This document shows, one piece after another, positions 36,131 through 44,517 of a stretch of 64,000 nt of DNA. A model generated the notes under the pieces. The model was not told where the DNA came from and made no database searches. It was given only the letters and a program-made list of their open reading frames with translations. The DNA comes from Arthrobacter sp. SX1312 (GTDB lineage: Bacteria > Actinomycetota > Actinomycetes > Actinomycetales > Micrococcaceae): NCBI RefSeq assembly GCF_002929295.1, contig NZ_PJIM01000004.1:30489-94488 (forward strand), written 5' to 3'. Made by a program: the position numbers and the translations under genes. How positions within the stretch are numbered: position 1 is the first letter of the stretch; every line of letters starts with the position of its first letter.

Positions 36131-36201
36131 GTCAACCAAAGTTGACCCTCAAGGGTGGGTCAATTATGGTTGACCCAGCGGGACCGTCAACTGTGGTTGA
36201 C
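36131..36201. promoter_or_regulatory. Three tandem GTCAA-N6-TTGAC operators
   Basis: GTCAACCAAAGTTGAC (36131-36146), GTCAATTATGGTTGAC (36159-36174) and GTCAACTGTGGTTGAC (36186-36201). Starts are 28 and 27 bases apart, close to 2.6 helix turns, which would put bound dimers on similar faces. They precede the serine hydrolase gene by 70 bases and share their half-site with the operator at 35415. Confidence 0.75.
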
Positions 36202-36271
36202 GCCGATCGAATGTCGGGCGGATTCCGGTATTGCACGCAGGTGCGCTTTGCACCGAGAGGGGAAATTTGCT

Positions 36272-37246
36272 GTGAAGACTGAATGGACCGGGGACGCTGA
36301 CCTTGTGCGCACCATGGAGCGCGCGTTCCGACCACACGCGGCAGCCGTGGCGGTCATCTCTCCAGAGCGGGAGAGGACCGCGACGATCGGCGCCGGCCGC
36401 GACTCTCTCTTCGAGATTGCGTCGATTTCCAAGGCGCTCACCGGCATGGTGTATCAGGACGCGAGGGAGCGCGGACTCGTCTCGCCGACGACGGTCCTTC
36501 GCGACTTACTCCCCCTTGAAGATCATGGGCAAGTCGGTTCCGTGAGCCTCAGTTCCCTGGCCATTCACCGCTCCGGCCTACCCGGTCTGCCCCCGGGAAT
36601 GCATCCGCTTCGTCGGAACCTGAGATTCCTGCTCCGGGGTGAGAACCCCTATGGTGATTCGCTGGCCGAGCTACTGGACCAGACACATGGCCTGCGCCTT
36701 GGCACCCCCCAACCCAAGTATTCGAATCTTGGTTTCCAGCTACTTGGACACGCCGTCGCCAAAGCCGCCGGAAGCACTTACGGACAACTCCTGCAGGGTG
36801 TCCTTGGACCCGGCTTCTCAACCCCCTTCCGCGCGGAGGACCTCGGCGAGGCGGACCTGACCGGATTCGGCCGCTTCGGGCGCCCCATGGCGGCGTGGGT
36901 CGGGGAAGCCGTCGCGCCCGCGGGAGGCGTCCGCGCGGACATCAGCACCATGCGCGGCTTCCTTCGTTCGGTTCTCGACGGTACGGCCCGGGGCCTCTCC
37001 GCGCTCGATCCCGTCGCCGAGTTCACCCCACGGGTCGGCATCGGCGCCGGGTGGATCACACTTGAGCACGGGGGCCGCCCGATTACCTGGCACAATGGCG
37101 CCAGTGGGGGCTTCAGCAGCTGGATTGGACTCGACCGGGAGGCCGGCACCGGCGTTGTAGTGCTCTCTGCGGTTCACAGGTCCGTCGACCGGCTGGGGTT
37201 CCGCCTCCTGACGGAATTCACTCCGACGTCGGAATCGACGAGCTGA
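36272..37246 (+). CDS. Beta-lactamase-fold serine hydrolase
   Basis: 324 residues from GTG 36272 with GAGAGGGGAAA upstream. The class C/penicillin-binding fold is shown by FEIASISKAL (SxxK with the nucleophile), PKYSNLGFQLLGHAVAKAAG (YxN) and TWHNGASGGF (HxG in place of KTG). No signal peptide, so probably cytoplasmic and not a secreted beta-lactamase; an esterase or peptidase is likely. Three operators upstream suggest tight control by a GTCAA-recognising regulator such as the gene at 35448. Confidence 0.85.
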   Translation: MKTEWTGDADLVRTMERAFRPHAAAVAVISPERERTATIGAGRDSLFEIASISKALTGMVYQDARERGLVSPTTVLRDLLPLEDHGQVGSVSLSSLAIHRSGLPGLPPGMHPLRRNLRFLLRGENPYGDSLAELLDQTHGLRLGTPQPKYSNLGFQLLGHAVAKAAGSTYGQLLQGVLGPGFSTPFRAEDLGEADLTGFGRFGRPMAAWVGEAVAPAGGVRADISTMRGFLRSVLDGTARGLSALDPVAEFTPRVGIGAGWITLEHGGRPITWHNGASGGFSSWIGLDREAGTGVVVLSAVHRSVDRLGFRLLTEFTPTSESTS

Positions 37247-37643
37247 AATCCTCCGGTGACGCCCCCTGCCTTAGGTTTCTGGTGCACCTCGGCGGCTGAA
37301 GCGGCCGAGGTACACCAGGCGGTGCCGGGCTCCAGGCCAGTTGCGGGTTATTGCCGGGCATACGGTCGTGGTTTTGAACGAAGGGCTCATCCTTGAGGAG
37401 TTGACCGGGCTCAGGTTCCATGGACGGGCCGTGGCGTTTCGCCGGGGCTCGGGTCAGCTTGCTGCACCATGGACATCGGGCAGGACCCGAGGGCGAAGCC
37501 GATGCGCACCGGCAGGGAACCCAACGTCTTGAACTTTCGGGCCCCGCGATCCTGCCAGGCGGCCCTTCCCGCTGTGTGGGTGCCCGAGCGGCGGTAGAGG
37601 ACGCGGCGGGCAGGGACCGATGGACGATCCCTGTGCGGGTCCC
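37247..37643. other. Intergenic, no gene seen
   Basis: About 400 bases between convergent genes. CACCTCGGCGGCTGAAGCGG, CCGAGGTACACCAGG near 37281-37320 makes an imperfect hairpin that may terminate the hydrolase transcript. Nothing else is recognised. Confidence 0.5.
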
Positions 37644-38846
37644 TCAGGTCGGGCGCGGCCCCCTGGGAAATGCCCGCAACTGTGGGAAGACCGTCAGGAG
37701 TGCCAGAAACGAAAGCCCTGCGGCCGCCCAGGCGAGGGCTGCCGGGGTCTGTGAAGTGGCAAGTAGGGCGCCGCCCACCAATCCGCCGCCGGCGACCGCG
37801 AGATTGAACACCGCCACAAACACTGATTGCGCCGCATCGGTATGCTCAACGGCCCGATCCGCGAGGGCAGTCTGCAGCAGTGCCGGCGCACCACCAAAAC
37901 TGAATCCCCACACGGCGATCGCGCCGGCAATCACGATGCCGGGCAGGCCCGGGGATGCCAGGCCCAGGCCCGCGATACCCATCAGGGCGAGAGCACTCAG
38001 GACGGCGGCCCGCAACGCACGATCGATGACCATCCCAGTCGCGATAATGCCCGCGAAGGATGCAACCCCAAAAACTGCAAGTCCAAAGTCCAGGCGCAAC
38101 CCTGTCGGCGCGAGCATCGGGGCGATGTAGGTGTACAGGATGTTGTGTGCGAGCACCCACACCAACGCCACGGCGAGGACGGGACGGATCCCGGGAAGCG
38201 TCACCACCCGGCGCAAAGGGAACGGAGCAGCAGATGCCCGCCCGGGCACATCCGGCATCACCGCCCAAATCCAAGCCGTCAATGCCGCGGCCGCTACGGA
38301 GATTGCAATGAAGACCCCCTGCCACCCGATGACCGAGCCGGCCCAGGCGCCCAGCGGTACGCCGCAGGCCAGGGCGAATGGCTGCCCGATCCCTGCCACG
38401 GTCAGTGCGCGCCCCTGATGGGAGGACAGCACCAGACGTCGTGCGTAGCCAGGGAGGACCCCCCAGATCAACGCGGCGGCAGCTCCGGCGACGAACCGGG
38501 CAGCGAGAATTAAGGAATACCAGGGCGCTACAGCGGTAATGATGTTGAACAGCAGCAGCCCGAGCACGGCGGCCAAGAGCACCTTTTTGCGGCTTATATG
38601 CTGCGTGGCAGCGACCAGCGGGATCACCGCGATCATGGACCCGAGAGCGTAGAGGGTGACAAGCTGCCCGGCCGCCGACTCCGAAATCCCGAGCCCTGCC
38701 GCGAGTTGTGGAAGGAGACCGGCGGGGATTGTTTCAGTAAAGATCGCCAGGAACCCGGCTGCAGCCAACGCCAGCAGCGCGGCCCAGGGCAGGTGTGCGC
38801 TCTGCACGCCCCTCGTGGATCGGGTGACACTGGAAGTGCCGGTCAT
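37644..38846 (-). CDS. MFS efflux transporter
   Basis: 400 residues with twelve hydrophobic helices. LVTLYALGSMIAVIPLVA and TQHISRKKVLL (the loop 2-3 basic motif) and FVAGAAAALIWGVLPGYAR place it with drug/arabinose-efflux type DHA1 transporters (Cmx/AraJ-like). Its start overlaps the stop of the oxidoreductase gene by four bases, making one operon whose promoter faces the CGNR regulator. The C-terminal end is duplicated at 35091-35300. Confidence 0.88.
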   Translation of the reverse strand: MTGTSSVTRSTRGVQSAHLPWAALLALAAAGFLAIFTETIPAGLLPQLAAGLGISESAAGQLVTLYALGSMIAVIPLVAATQHISRKKVLLAAVLGLLLFNIITAVAPWYSLILAARFVAGAAAALIWGVLPGYARRLVLSSHQGRALTVAGIGQPFALACGVPLGAWAGSVIGWQGVFIAISVAAAALTAWIWAVMPDVPGRASAAPFPLRRVVTLPGIRPVLAVALVWVLAHNILYTYIAPMLAPTGLRLDFGLAVFGVASFAGIIATGMVIDRALRAAVLSALALMGIAGLGLASPGLPGIVIAGAIAVWGFSFGGAPALLQTALADRAVEHTDAAQSVFVAVFNLAVAGGGLVGGALLATSQTPAALAWAAAGLSFLALLTVFPQLRAFPRGPRPT

Positions 38847-39727
38847 CGACGCGCCAGGAGCCCGCGGTGGCGTTGGACCTCGGCAAGCGCCGCCCAGTCC
38901 TGCTGTTCGTGTCCGGCCTCTATGGCATCGGTGAGCAGGCTCGAGAGCAGATCCCCGATCGGCAGGCGCAAGCCGGTAAGTCCGGCCTGGGCGCGGGCGA
39001 GGTCGACATCCTTACGGCCCAGCGCAGGTGTGAATCCCGCGGGCTCATACTTCCGATCAACAATCAACCCGCCATACCTGGTGTAGACGGGTCCAGGAGT
39101 GACGGTCGAGGTCAGGATCTCGACCAGGCGGCTGCCCTCGACCCCATCACGCTCCGCCATACTCACCGCCTCCGACAGGGTCTGAATTGCGGAAGCAATC
39201 ACCAGTTGGCCCGCCACCTTGACCACGTTTGCCTGCCTCGGCTGCTCACCGACAGCCCAGATACCCGCGCTGATTGCCTCCAGCAGAGGGCGCATACGCT
39301 CCTGCACCGCGGCGTGCCCAGCGGTGACGATGTTCAACCGGCCGGCCTCAGCAACCGGAACACCACCGAACATTGGCGCCGCCAGATAACCCACGGCCCG
39401 CTGAGCGTGGGCGGTGGCTGTCTCTTCCGCCAAGTCGGGACTGATGGTCGCGAGATTTACATGCACCGAGTCCTGCTCGGCGGCATCCAGGACCCTACTG
39501 TTCAGGAACACCTCGCGGACTGCCTCGTCATCAGCCAGTACCGACATGACGACCCCCGAGGCGAACACCTCGGCCAGGTCCTGTACCGCAGTGGCTCCCA
39601 GCTCAACGAGCGGCTCCACCTTGGCTCGATCACGGTTCCACACCGCAACCTTATACCCCGCCTTCAGAAGATTCCGTGCGATAGGAGCCCCCATCGCCCC
39701 TGTGCCCACCACAGTCACATCAGCCAT
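38843..39727 (-). CDS. NAD(P)-dependent beta-hydroxyacid dehydrogenase family
   Basis: 294 residues. Rossmann start DVTVVGTGAMGAPIARNLLK (GxGxMG), AVWNRDRAKVEPL, then substrate-binding APMFGGVPVAEAGRLNIVTA and the catalytic segment GQLVIASAIQTLSEAVSMAE with the expected Lys in VVKVAG two turns before. It is of the imine-reductase/3-hydroxyisobutyrate dehydrogenase group. Together with the downstream transporter it probably modifies and exports a small compound, under control of the divergent CGNR regulator. Confidence 0.88.
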   Translation of the reverse strand: MADVTVVGTGAMGAPIARNLLKAGYKVAVWNRDRAKVEPLVELGATAVQDLAEVFASGVVMSVLADDEAVREVFLNSRVLDAAEQDSVHVNLATISPDLAEETATAHAQRAVGYLAAPMFGGVPVAEAGRLNIVTAGHAAVQERMRPLLEAISAGIWAVGEQPRQANVVKVAGQLVIASAIQTLSEAVSMAERDGVEGSRLVEILTSTVTPGPVYTRYGGLIVDRKYEPAGFTPALGRKDVDLARAQAGLTGLRLPIGDLLSSLLTDAIEAGHEQQDWAALAEVQRHRGLLARR

Positions 39728-39746
39728 TTCACATCCGCTTTCTTTA

Positions 39747-39809
39747 GAACCGACTCAGATGGTTCCACTATGCCATAGGCCTGATGTCCTGAACCGTCTA
39801 AAATGGTTC
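39747..39809. promoter_or_regulatory. Two 19-bp operators GAACC-N9-GGTTC
   Basis: GAACCGACTCAGATGGTTC at 39747-39765 and GAACCGTCTAAAATGGTTC at 39791-39809, 44 bases apart, filling the space between the divergent genes. The second abuts the CGNR start codon. Likely target of the CGNR protein, repressing both directions. Confidence 0.7.
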
Positions 39810-39810
39810 T

Positions 39811-40473
39811 ATGAATAGAGCGGTTGATGACGGAGCTGTGAGTAATGCGGTGGATAGGGCATCACCTCCGGCTTTCCGTCTGGATAACGAACAGCTGGCC
39901 TTTCGTTTTACCGCCACTCTCAGTGACCGCCATGGCAACCGTTTGGAACGGTTGCCCACCCCGGAACGCCTGGATGACTGGCTGAGCGCCAACGAGGTAA
40001 GGCTGACCCTGCATCGAGCCACCAACGCGCACCTCGAGGTTGCACGTGAGATACGTGAGGTTATTCACCGTGTCGGCACCGCTGTCGCCAAGAATGAAGT
40101 CCCGCGCTCTTCCGATCTGGGGCATCTCAACGAACTGTCCCGCGCCAGCCAGACCTACCCCGAACTCATTGATGGCACACTGCGCTGGGGCAGCCACGCG
40201 GATGATCCCGTCCTTGCCGCGCTCGGATTCGTCGCCTATGACGCGATCACCGTGCTTGGAGGGGACCTACGAGACCATGTGAAGGCGTGTGAGAATCCCG
40301 TCTGCGGCGGTCTGTATGTCGACACCAGCCGCGGACAGAACCGTCGCTGGTGCTCCATGAACACCTGTGGGAACCGTGCCAAGAAAGCCCGATTCCGCCA
40401 CGGCGCAGCCGGTGCGTCCACGCCCCACCGGCGGCCGGCGGATGACGTCAGCAGCGCTTCCGCCACACGATAG
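39811..40473 (+). CDS. CGNR zinc-finger transcription regulator
   Basis: 220 residues. N-terminal ABATE-type stress-induced ligand domain (LAFRFTATLSDRHGNRLERL, RLDDWLSANEV); C-terminal zinc finger with CENPVCGGLYVDTSRGQNRR then WCSMNTCGNRAKKARFR, exhibiting the CGNR motif and four cysteines. These regulators usually control adjacent small-molecule enzymes, here the divergent oxidoreductase-MFS operon, via the two operators in between. Confidence 0.88.
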   Translation: MNRAVDDGAVSNAVDRASPPAFRLDNEQLAFRFTATLSDRHGNRLERLPTPERLDDWLSANEVRLTLHRATNAHLEVAREIREVIHRVGTAVAKNEVPRSSDLGHLNELSRASQTYPELIDGTLRWGSHADDPVLAALGFVAYDAITVLGGDLRDHVKACENPVCGGLYVDTSRGQNRRWCSMNTCGNRAKKARFRHGAAGASTPHRRPADDVSSASATR

Positions 40474-40633
40474 GTGCGTTGTGCGCGGCTGCACCATGAT
40501 CCTCATCAGCAGGTCACCAGCCAAGGCTCTGCTCGATGGGTGAACGCGGGTGATTGTGTCAAGCCGTCTTGGCCCCGGCCGGACGGCTTGGAGTGGCCCC
40601 GGCTGATGACCATCGAACGTAGCCAAGCCGTCG

Positions 40634-41182
40634 ATGCCTTACGGTTATGACCCAGGTTCAGGATCTTCGAGCAAGTCATTCGGAGGCAGTTGTCTGATTC
40701 TCCTGGTGGAGCGTGTCTATGTGGCATCGGTCTGCGAAGCTGTCGCCACGACCATCGATATGAGAGCCATGCTCGGACGCGTCATCCCGGAAGTCTTCGA
40801 TGAGCATCTTGTGACGGCCGATGCGAACACCGATCACAAAATCTGGCCCTATGGTTCACTCGTCGAAAGCCGCATGAGCGAGGGGCGCTCAGTCATCATC
40901 GGAGCTGACGGCGGTCCATTCATGATCGCTTACGTTCCGGAGCTGAGCGTGCAGACCATGGTCTTCGATGAAGAGGACGATGAGGAGGACGCCGAAGTGT
41001 ACCGGGAGGAAGCATTGCGAAAGCTCTGTCTTGTAATGCTGGTATACCTCGAGGGAGGAGGCCGAATCAGTGAGCGGCGCAGCCCGTTGGGCCGCGGCAT
41101 CGTCCGCAAATTGATCATCGAGTCAGACGGCTTCGACTGGCGCTTAGCTCGAAACTTCTCGAGCGGCCCGAAGCCGCTCTGA
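40634..41182 (+). CDS. Hypothetical protein
   Basis: Up to 182 residues, start uncertain. The body reads MRAMLGRVIPEVFDEHLVTA, SVIIGADGGPFMIAYVPEL, a strongly acidic patch DEEDDEEDAEVYREEA and a long C-terminal helix region. No signal or membrane helix. It has the look of a contact-dependent or polymorphic-toxin immunity protein (small, acidic, soluble), as do its neighbours, but the family is not recognised. Confidence 0.5.
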   Translation: MPYGYDPGSGSSSKSFGGSCLILLVERVYVASVCEAVATTIDMRAMLGRVIPEVFDEHLVTADANTDHKIWPYGSLVESRMSEGRSVIIGADGGPFMIAYVPELSVQTMVFDEEDDEEDAEVYREEALRKLCLVMLVYLEGGGRISERRSPLGRGIVRKLIIESDGFDWRLARNFSSGPKPL

Positions 41183-41292
41183 CCCGCCAAGAGATCCCGT
41201 GCAGTCCACTGCAGTTGCGGTGCCAGCAGCTAGAAAGCTTCCCCTGCGGTCCCAGACGTGCGAAGGAGACAAATGAAGGTACTGGTCTCGGC

Positions 41293-41796
41293 ATGAATAA
41301 GTTCGGTCTGTGCCCTGACGCGAGCGGTGGTTTTGACTTTCTCGTGGATGGTCAGTTCCTTCGGGAGCTGGTGTTCGAGACGAATGACCTGGAGCAGTAC
41401 GACATCACTCTGTTGCGACGCCGCAAATTGCCCTTCGGCGCCGCCCAGGACCAGATTCGTCGACTGAAGGGCGAGCTCCCGGGGGAGTTCTTTCCGCACC
41501 GTGTCTGGCTCTATTTCTGTGGTGAATGCTTCGACGAGGGGTGCGGTGGGATCAGCGTAAGAGTCCAAGGTGAAACTGATCAGGTGGTCTGGAGCGATTT
41601 CTGTCATGACGGTCCGCCCAGTACTGAGAACGAGCCGGATGAGTTTCAGGAGGAAGACAGGATCACTCATGTTGGGCCGCTCGTCTTCGATCGCGGTGAG
41701 TATGAGGCAGCCCTCAACGATGTTGCTGACCAACTGGGACGAAGCTACCTGCGGCACCGACTCAGCACGGCGCCTTTGACCTGCACTCCAACCTGA
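41293..41796 (+). CDS. Hypothetical protein, possible orphan immunity
   Basis: 167 residues from ATG 41293, which overlaps the stop of an eight-codon reading frame beginning at 41273 behind GAAGGAGAC; the arrangement could couple translation. The protein, FGLCPDASGGFDFLVDGQFL, VWLYFCGECFDEGCGGISVR, VWSDFCHDGPPSTE, has a CxxC-type cluster and a beta-rich pattern. Not recognised; neighbours suggest a pile of orphan immunity genes. Confidence 0.6.
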   Translation: MNKFGLCPDASGGFDFLVDGQFLRELVFETNDLEQYDITLLRRRKLPFGAAQDQIRRLKGELPGEFFPHRVWLYFCGECFDEGCGGISVRVQGETDQVVWSDFCHDGPPSTENEPDEFQEEDRITHVGPLVFDRGEYEAALNDVADQLGRSYLRHRLSTAPLTCTPT

Positions 41797-41841
41797 TCTA
41801 TCCGTCCCGAATATAGATCGGCTTTCGAACATTCAGGGACG

Positions 41842-42195
41842 TTAGGCCGAGTCGTTGATCGAGTTGAGGTTGACGCAGAAGCGACCAGCCTTCGCAGCAC
41901 CGATAACTTCGCTTAGAGGTTCCTGAAACCACTCCTGCCAAATCACGTCCACCTGACTCCTACTGACTGACCCGCTCTTAAACAGCAAGCTAGCTATGGG
42001 GTGCGCTTCGTTCTCGTACTCGTCGTGCGGCGCACCGGCTGGCGTGCCAGGTTCGAGGTTGTACGGATCCAGATCATTAAGTAGCGCCAGGACCGCCTCG
42101 GCCGTACTTTTCCACTTGCGACTGCTTGGATGCATATCAACAGAATGCACTAGAGATATTCCCCTGAGGGGATCCCCTAGCGGGATGCCGCGCAC
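41842..42195 (-). CDS. DUF1871-like small protein
   Basis: 117 residues from GTG 42195, which shares its G with the upstream gene's TAG stop. The segment AEAVLALLNDLDPYNLEPGT, PAGAPHDEYENEAHPIASLL then IWQEWFQEPLSEVI follows DUF1871 (a two-helix fold with DPxxL, DEYxxE and WF). Such proteins are often immunity partners. Translation is coupled to the gene at 42195-42635. Confidence 0.55.
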   Translation of the reverse strand: MRGIPLGDPLRGISLVHSVDMHPSSRKWKSTAEAVLALLNDLDPYNLEPGTPAGAPHDEYENEAHPIASLLFKSGSVSRSQVDVIWQEWFQEPLSEVIGAAKAGRFCVNLNSINDSA

Positions 42196-42635
42196 TACGG
42201 CACTCGTTTGCCGTCAAAGCCATGTATTAAGCCGAGACGAGCGAGCGAGACATAGGGCGGGTACCAGTTGATGGACTGCTCTGATAGCCACTCTTTCAGT
42301 TCTTCGAGAGTGGCGAACCAGGGGTCCGGGTCGTCGTCTCCGGGGCCGGCCAACGCTCTGTCGGTGATGAAGTAGTCGGCGGCGAAGTCGAAGTCCTTCG
42401 GTTCATAGGATCGGTTCGAATCAGCCTCGCCGTACACGTGAATGAGAAGGTCGTGGCCGATATACGGGCCGCTGATCACTCTGCCGGCGAACTCACGCCT
42501 TCCAGCAACGATTCCCTCCCAGGACGGCCCATAACCGTAGTCAGGCTCCGGTAGGGCTTCCAACTCCAGCAAGCGAGCTTTCCGTGCGCGCCACTCGCGA
42601 CTGAGCTTCAGCCTAAGAATCTCCCATATCCACAT
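42195..42635 (-). CDS. Hypothetical protein
   Basis: 146 residues. Basic N-terminal helix (LKLSREWRARKARLLELEAL), then GYGPSWEGIVAGRREFAGRV, DLLIHVYGEADSNRSYEPKD and ITDRALAGPGDDDPDPWFAT. No membrane or signal segments. First gene of a two-gene leftward operon with the DUF1871-like gene. Not recognised. Confidence 0.6.
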   Translation of the reverse strand: MWIWEILRLKLSREWRARKARLLELEALPEPDYGYGPSWEGIVAGRREFAGRVISGPYIGHDLLIHVYGEADSNRSYEPKDFDFAADYFITDRALAGPGDDDPDPWFATLEELKEWLSEQSINWYPPYVSLARLGLIHGFDGKRVP

Positions 42636-42784
42636 CGCTCAATTATCGGGCATCTATCATCCATGATGAGCAAGGGGCAGGCTTACCTCGAGTGCAGGCA
42701 AGCCTGCCCCTCATCTGCACGTTCGTCCCACCCCGCGCACGCAGGACCACCGCCTTCCGGGGCGGGAAGGGTTACAACTGAAGG

Positions 42785-43186
42785 ATGCGATGGATAGACA
42801 GATGGATGGACGAAACGGATTGGCCCCAGGATCCACAACTGAACATCTTTCGAGCAGGAGTCTGGGAGCTCTCGCTGAATGGTGAGGTCAAGGGGTGGCT
42901 GACCACCTCGATCAGCCCCATGCGTGTTCTGCCGGCCTTCTGGTTGAAGGCGGAGCGCATGTAGACGCAAGTGCATTGGGTTGATGGGGAACACGAGTAT
43001 GCAGAAAAGGACTACGGCCCCGGGTGGTACTCCGCGGAGGAATTGCAGAGCGGGTCCTTTGTTACTGCTCATCCTCAGACTGGTCTCGACATGCGTTTGG
43101 ATGCAGTCGCAGTTACTGGATCCGACCGTGACCGTCTTTGGGTGGAGCTAGATCACGGCGTGGAACCACGGGATCGCCAAGGTTAG
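42785..43186 (+). pseudogene. Possible broken gene with one in-frame TAG
   Basis: ATG 42785, behind GAAGG, opens 59 codons (MRWIDRWMDETDWPQDPQLN..., ending WLKAERM) to TAG 42962-42964. Directly after, in the same frame, 74 codons (VHWVDGEHEYAEKDYGPGWY...) run to 43186. Codon use and acidic character are alike on both sides, which suggests a single gene of about 133 codons with a premature amber. Two separate small genes cannot be excluded. Confidence 0.4.
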
Positions 43187-43287
43187 CTGCCTCTGATCTG
43201 CCCGGAAGAGAATCCCTTGCAGGACAGCCGTCGGTAGTGCCCCGCCTGAGGTGGGGCGCTCGTAGTTGATGGTGATAAACCAGCGGG

Positions 43288-43855
43288 TCAGCTCGCGCTT
43301 TGCTGGTTTCGGGTGTGGGCGAAGCGGTAGGAGTCGGAGCCGGTTTCGATGATGTTCCCGCCGAAGGTGAGGCGGTCAACGATCGCTGCGCAGAGGCGTG
43401 GGTCGGTGAAGGTTTTCGTCCAGCCGGAGAAGGATTCGTTGGACGCGATGGCGACGGAGTTCTTTTCCTCGCGTTCGGTGAGGACCTGGAAGAGCAATTC
43501 AGCGCCGCGGCGGTCGAGTTCCATATAGCCGAGTTCATCGATGCAGAGCAGGTCGACCCGTCCGTAGCGGGCGATGGTGCGGGCCAGAATCTTCTCGTCG
43601 GCGGCTTCGACGAGTTCGTTCACGAGCCTGGTGGCGAGGGTGTATTTGACCCGGTAGCCCTTCTCGGCGGCTGCGGTACCCAATCCGATGAGCAGATGGG
43701 ATTTGCCGGTCCCTGAATCTCCGATCAGGCATAGGGGCTGACTTTTGCGAATCCAATCCCCGGTGGCCAGGGAATTGATCGTGGCCGGGTTGATGTTCGG
43801 GTTCGCTTCGTAGTCGAAGTCACCCAACCATTTGTCCCGCGGCCCGAGGCGGAGA
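43288..43855 (-). pseudogene. IS21 helper ATPase (IstB), 5' truncated
   Basis: The minus-strand protein RLGPRDKWLGDFDYEANPNI, INSLATGDWI then LCLIGDSGTGKSHLLIGLGT (Walker A), VDLLCIDELGYME (Walker B), AIVDRLTFGGNIIETG is a typical IstB. The first 60 or so residues of the family are missing: homology stops at about 43855, where it abuts the deaminase remnant. No IstA is present. The IS has been cut by a deletion joining two partial genes. Confidence 0.85.
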
Positions 43856-43856
43856 G

Positions 43857-44192
43857 GTGATTGCCTACGGCCACAACGAGCGTGTTCAGCATGGTGACCC
43901 AATCGCCCACGGCGAGAGGTCAGCCCTACGGGCTGCCGGACGTCAGAAAAGTTACAGGGACACGACCCTTCACACCACCCTGGCTCCCTGTCCGATTTGT
44001 ACCGGGACCATCATCCAGTTCAAGATCCCGCGCGTGGTGGTGGGCGAGGCCGAGACGTTCTCCGGCGAATTCGATCTTCTTCGCTCACGTGGCGTCGAAG
44101 TAGTGGTGTTGAATGAGGCCCGATGCATCGAGATGATGCGCAGCTTTCAGAACGAACACCCTGAACTGTGGGCCGAGGACATCGCCGAGTAA
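43857..44192 (+). pseudogene. Nucleoside/cytosine deaminase, 5' truncated
   Basis: The remaining 111 codons include GHNERVQHGDPIAHGERSAL (the zinc His and catalytic Glu in HGE), TTLAPCPICTGTIIQFKIP (PCxxC) and FDLLRSRGVEVVVLNEARC. The N-terminal strands, including the part that completes the active site, are missing at the IS21 boundary around 43856. Originally a cytosine-deaminase-like protein of the CDA fold; now inactive. Confidence 0.8.
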
Positions 44193-44517
44193 ACGAACGG
44201 CACGAAGGAGCACTGGCCCACGGGTCGAAGACACCCACCGGCTCTGTGCGGAAATGCATTAGAGGAGACAGCCCGGCGGCCGTCCCGACCCCTTCCAGCC
44301 TTCACTTTGATTCGCCGATAACTTAGATTATGTCAAGTACTCGCTTGTGGAGGGCTCTGGATGTTCCTATCCCGCCCCGAAAATCTCATCCGATCGATGT
44401 TGCTATGCATTCGTTGACAATCAGCAGCATTCACCTCGCTGCGACGGCGCGCCTCTGGCAGCACTAGTTCGGGCTCACCTGCTAGCCCTACACGGCTGAG
44501 CTCCTAACTAGCAGATT
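44193..44517. other. Intergenic, no gene seen
   Basis: About 325 bases with falling GC, the left edge of the defence island. No supported gene. Confidence 0.5.

Noticed and set aside
36272-37246. Clinical-type secreted beta-lactamase
   Set aside because: No signal peptide and an HxG box in place of KTG; fits the esterase/peptidase branch better.
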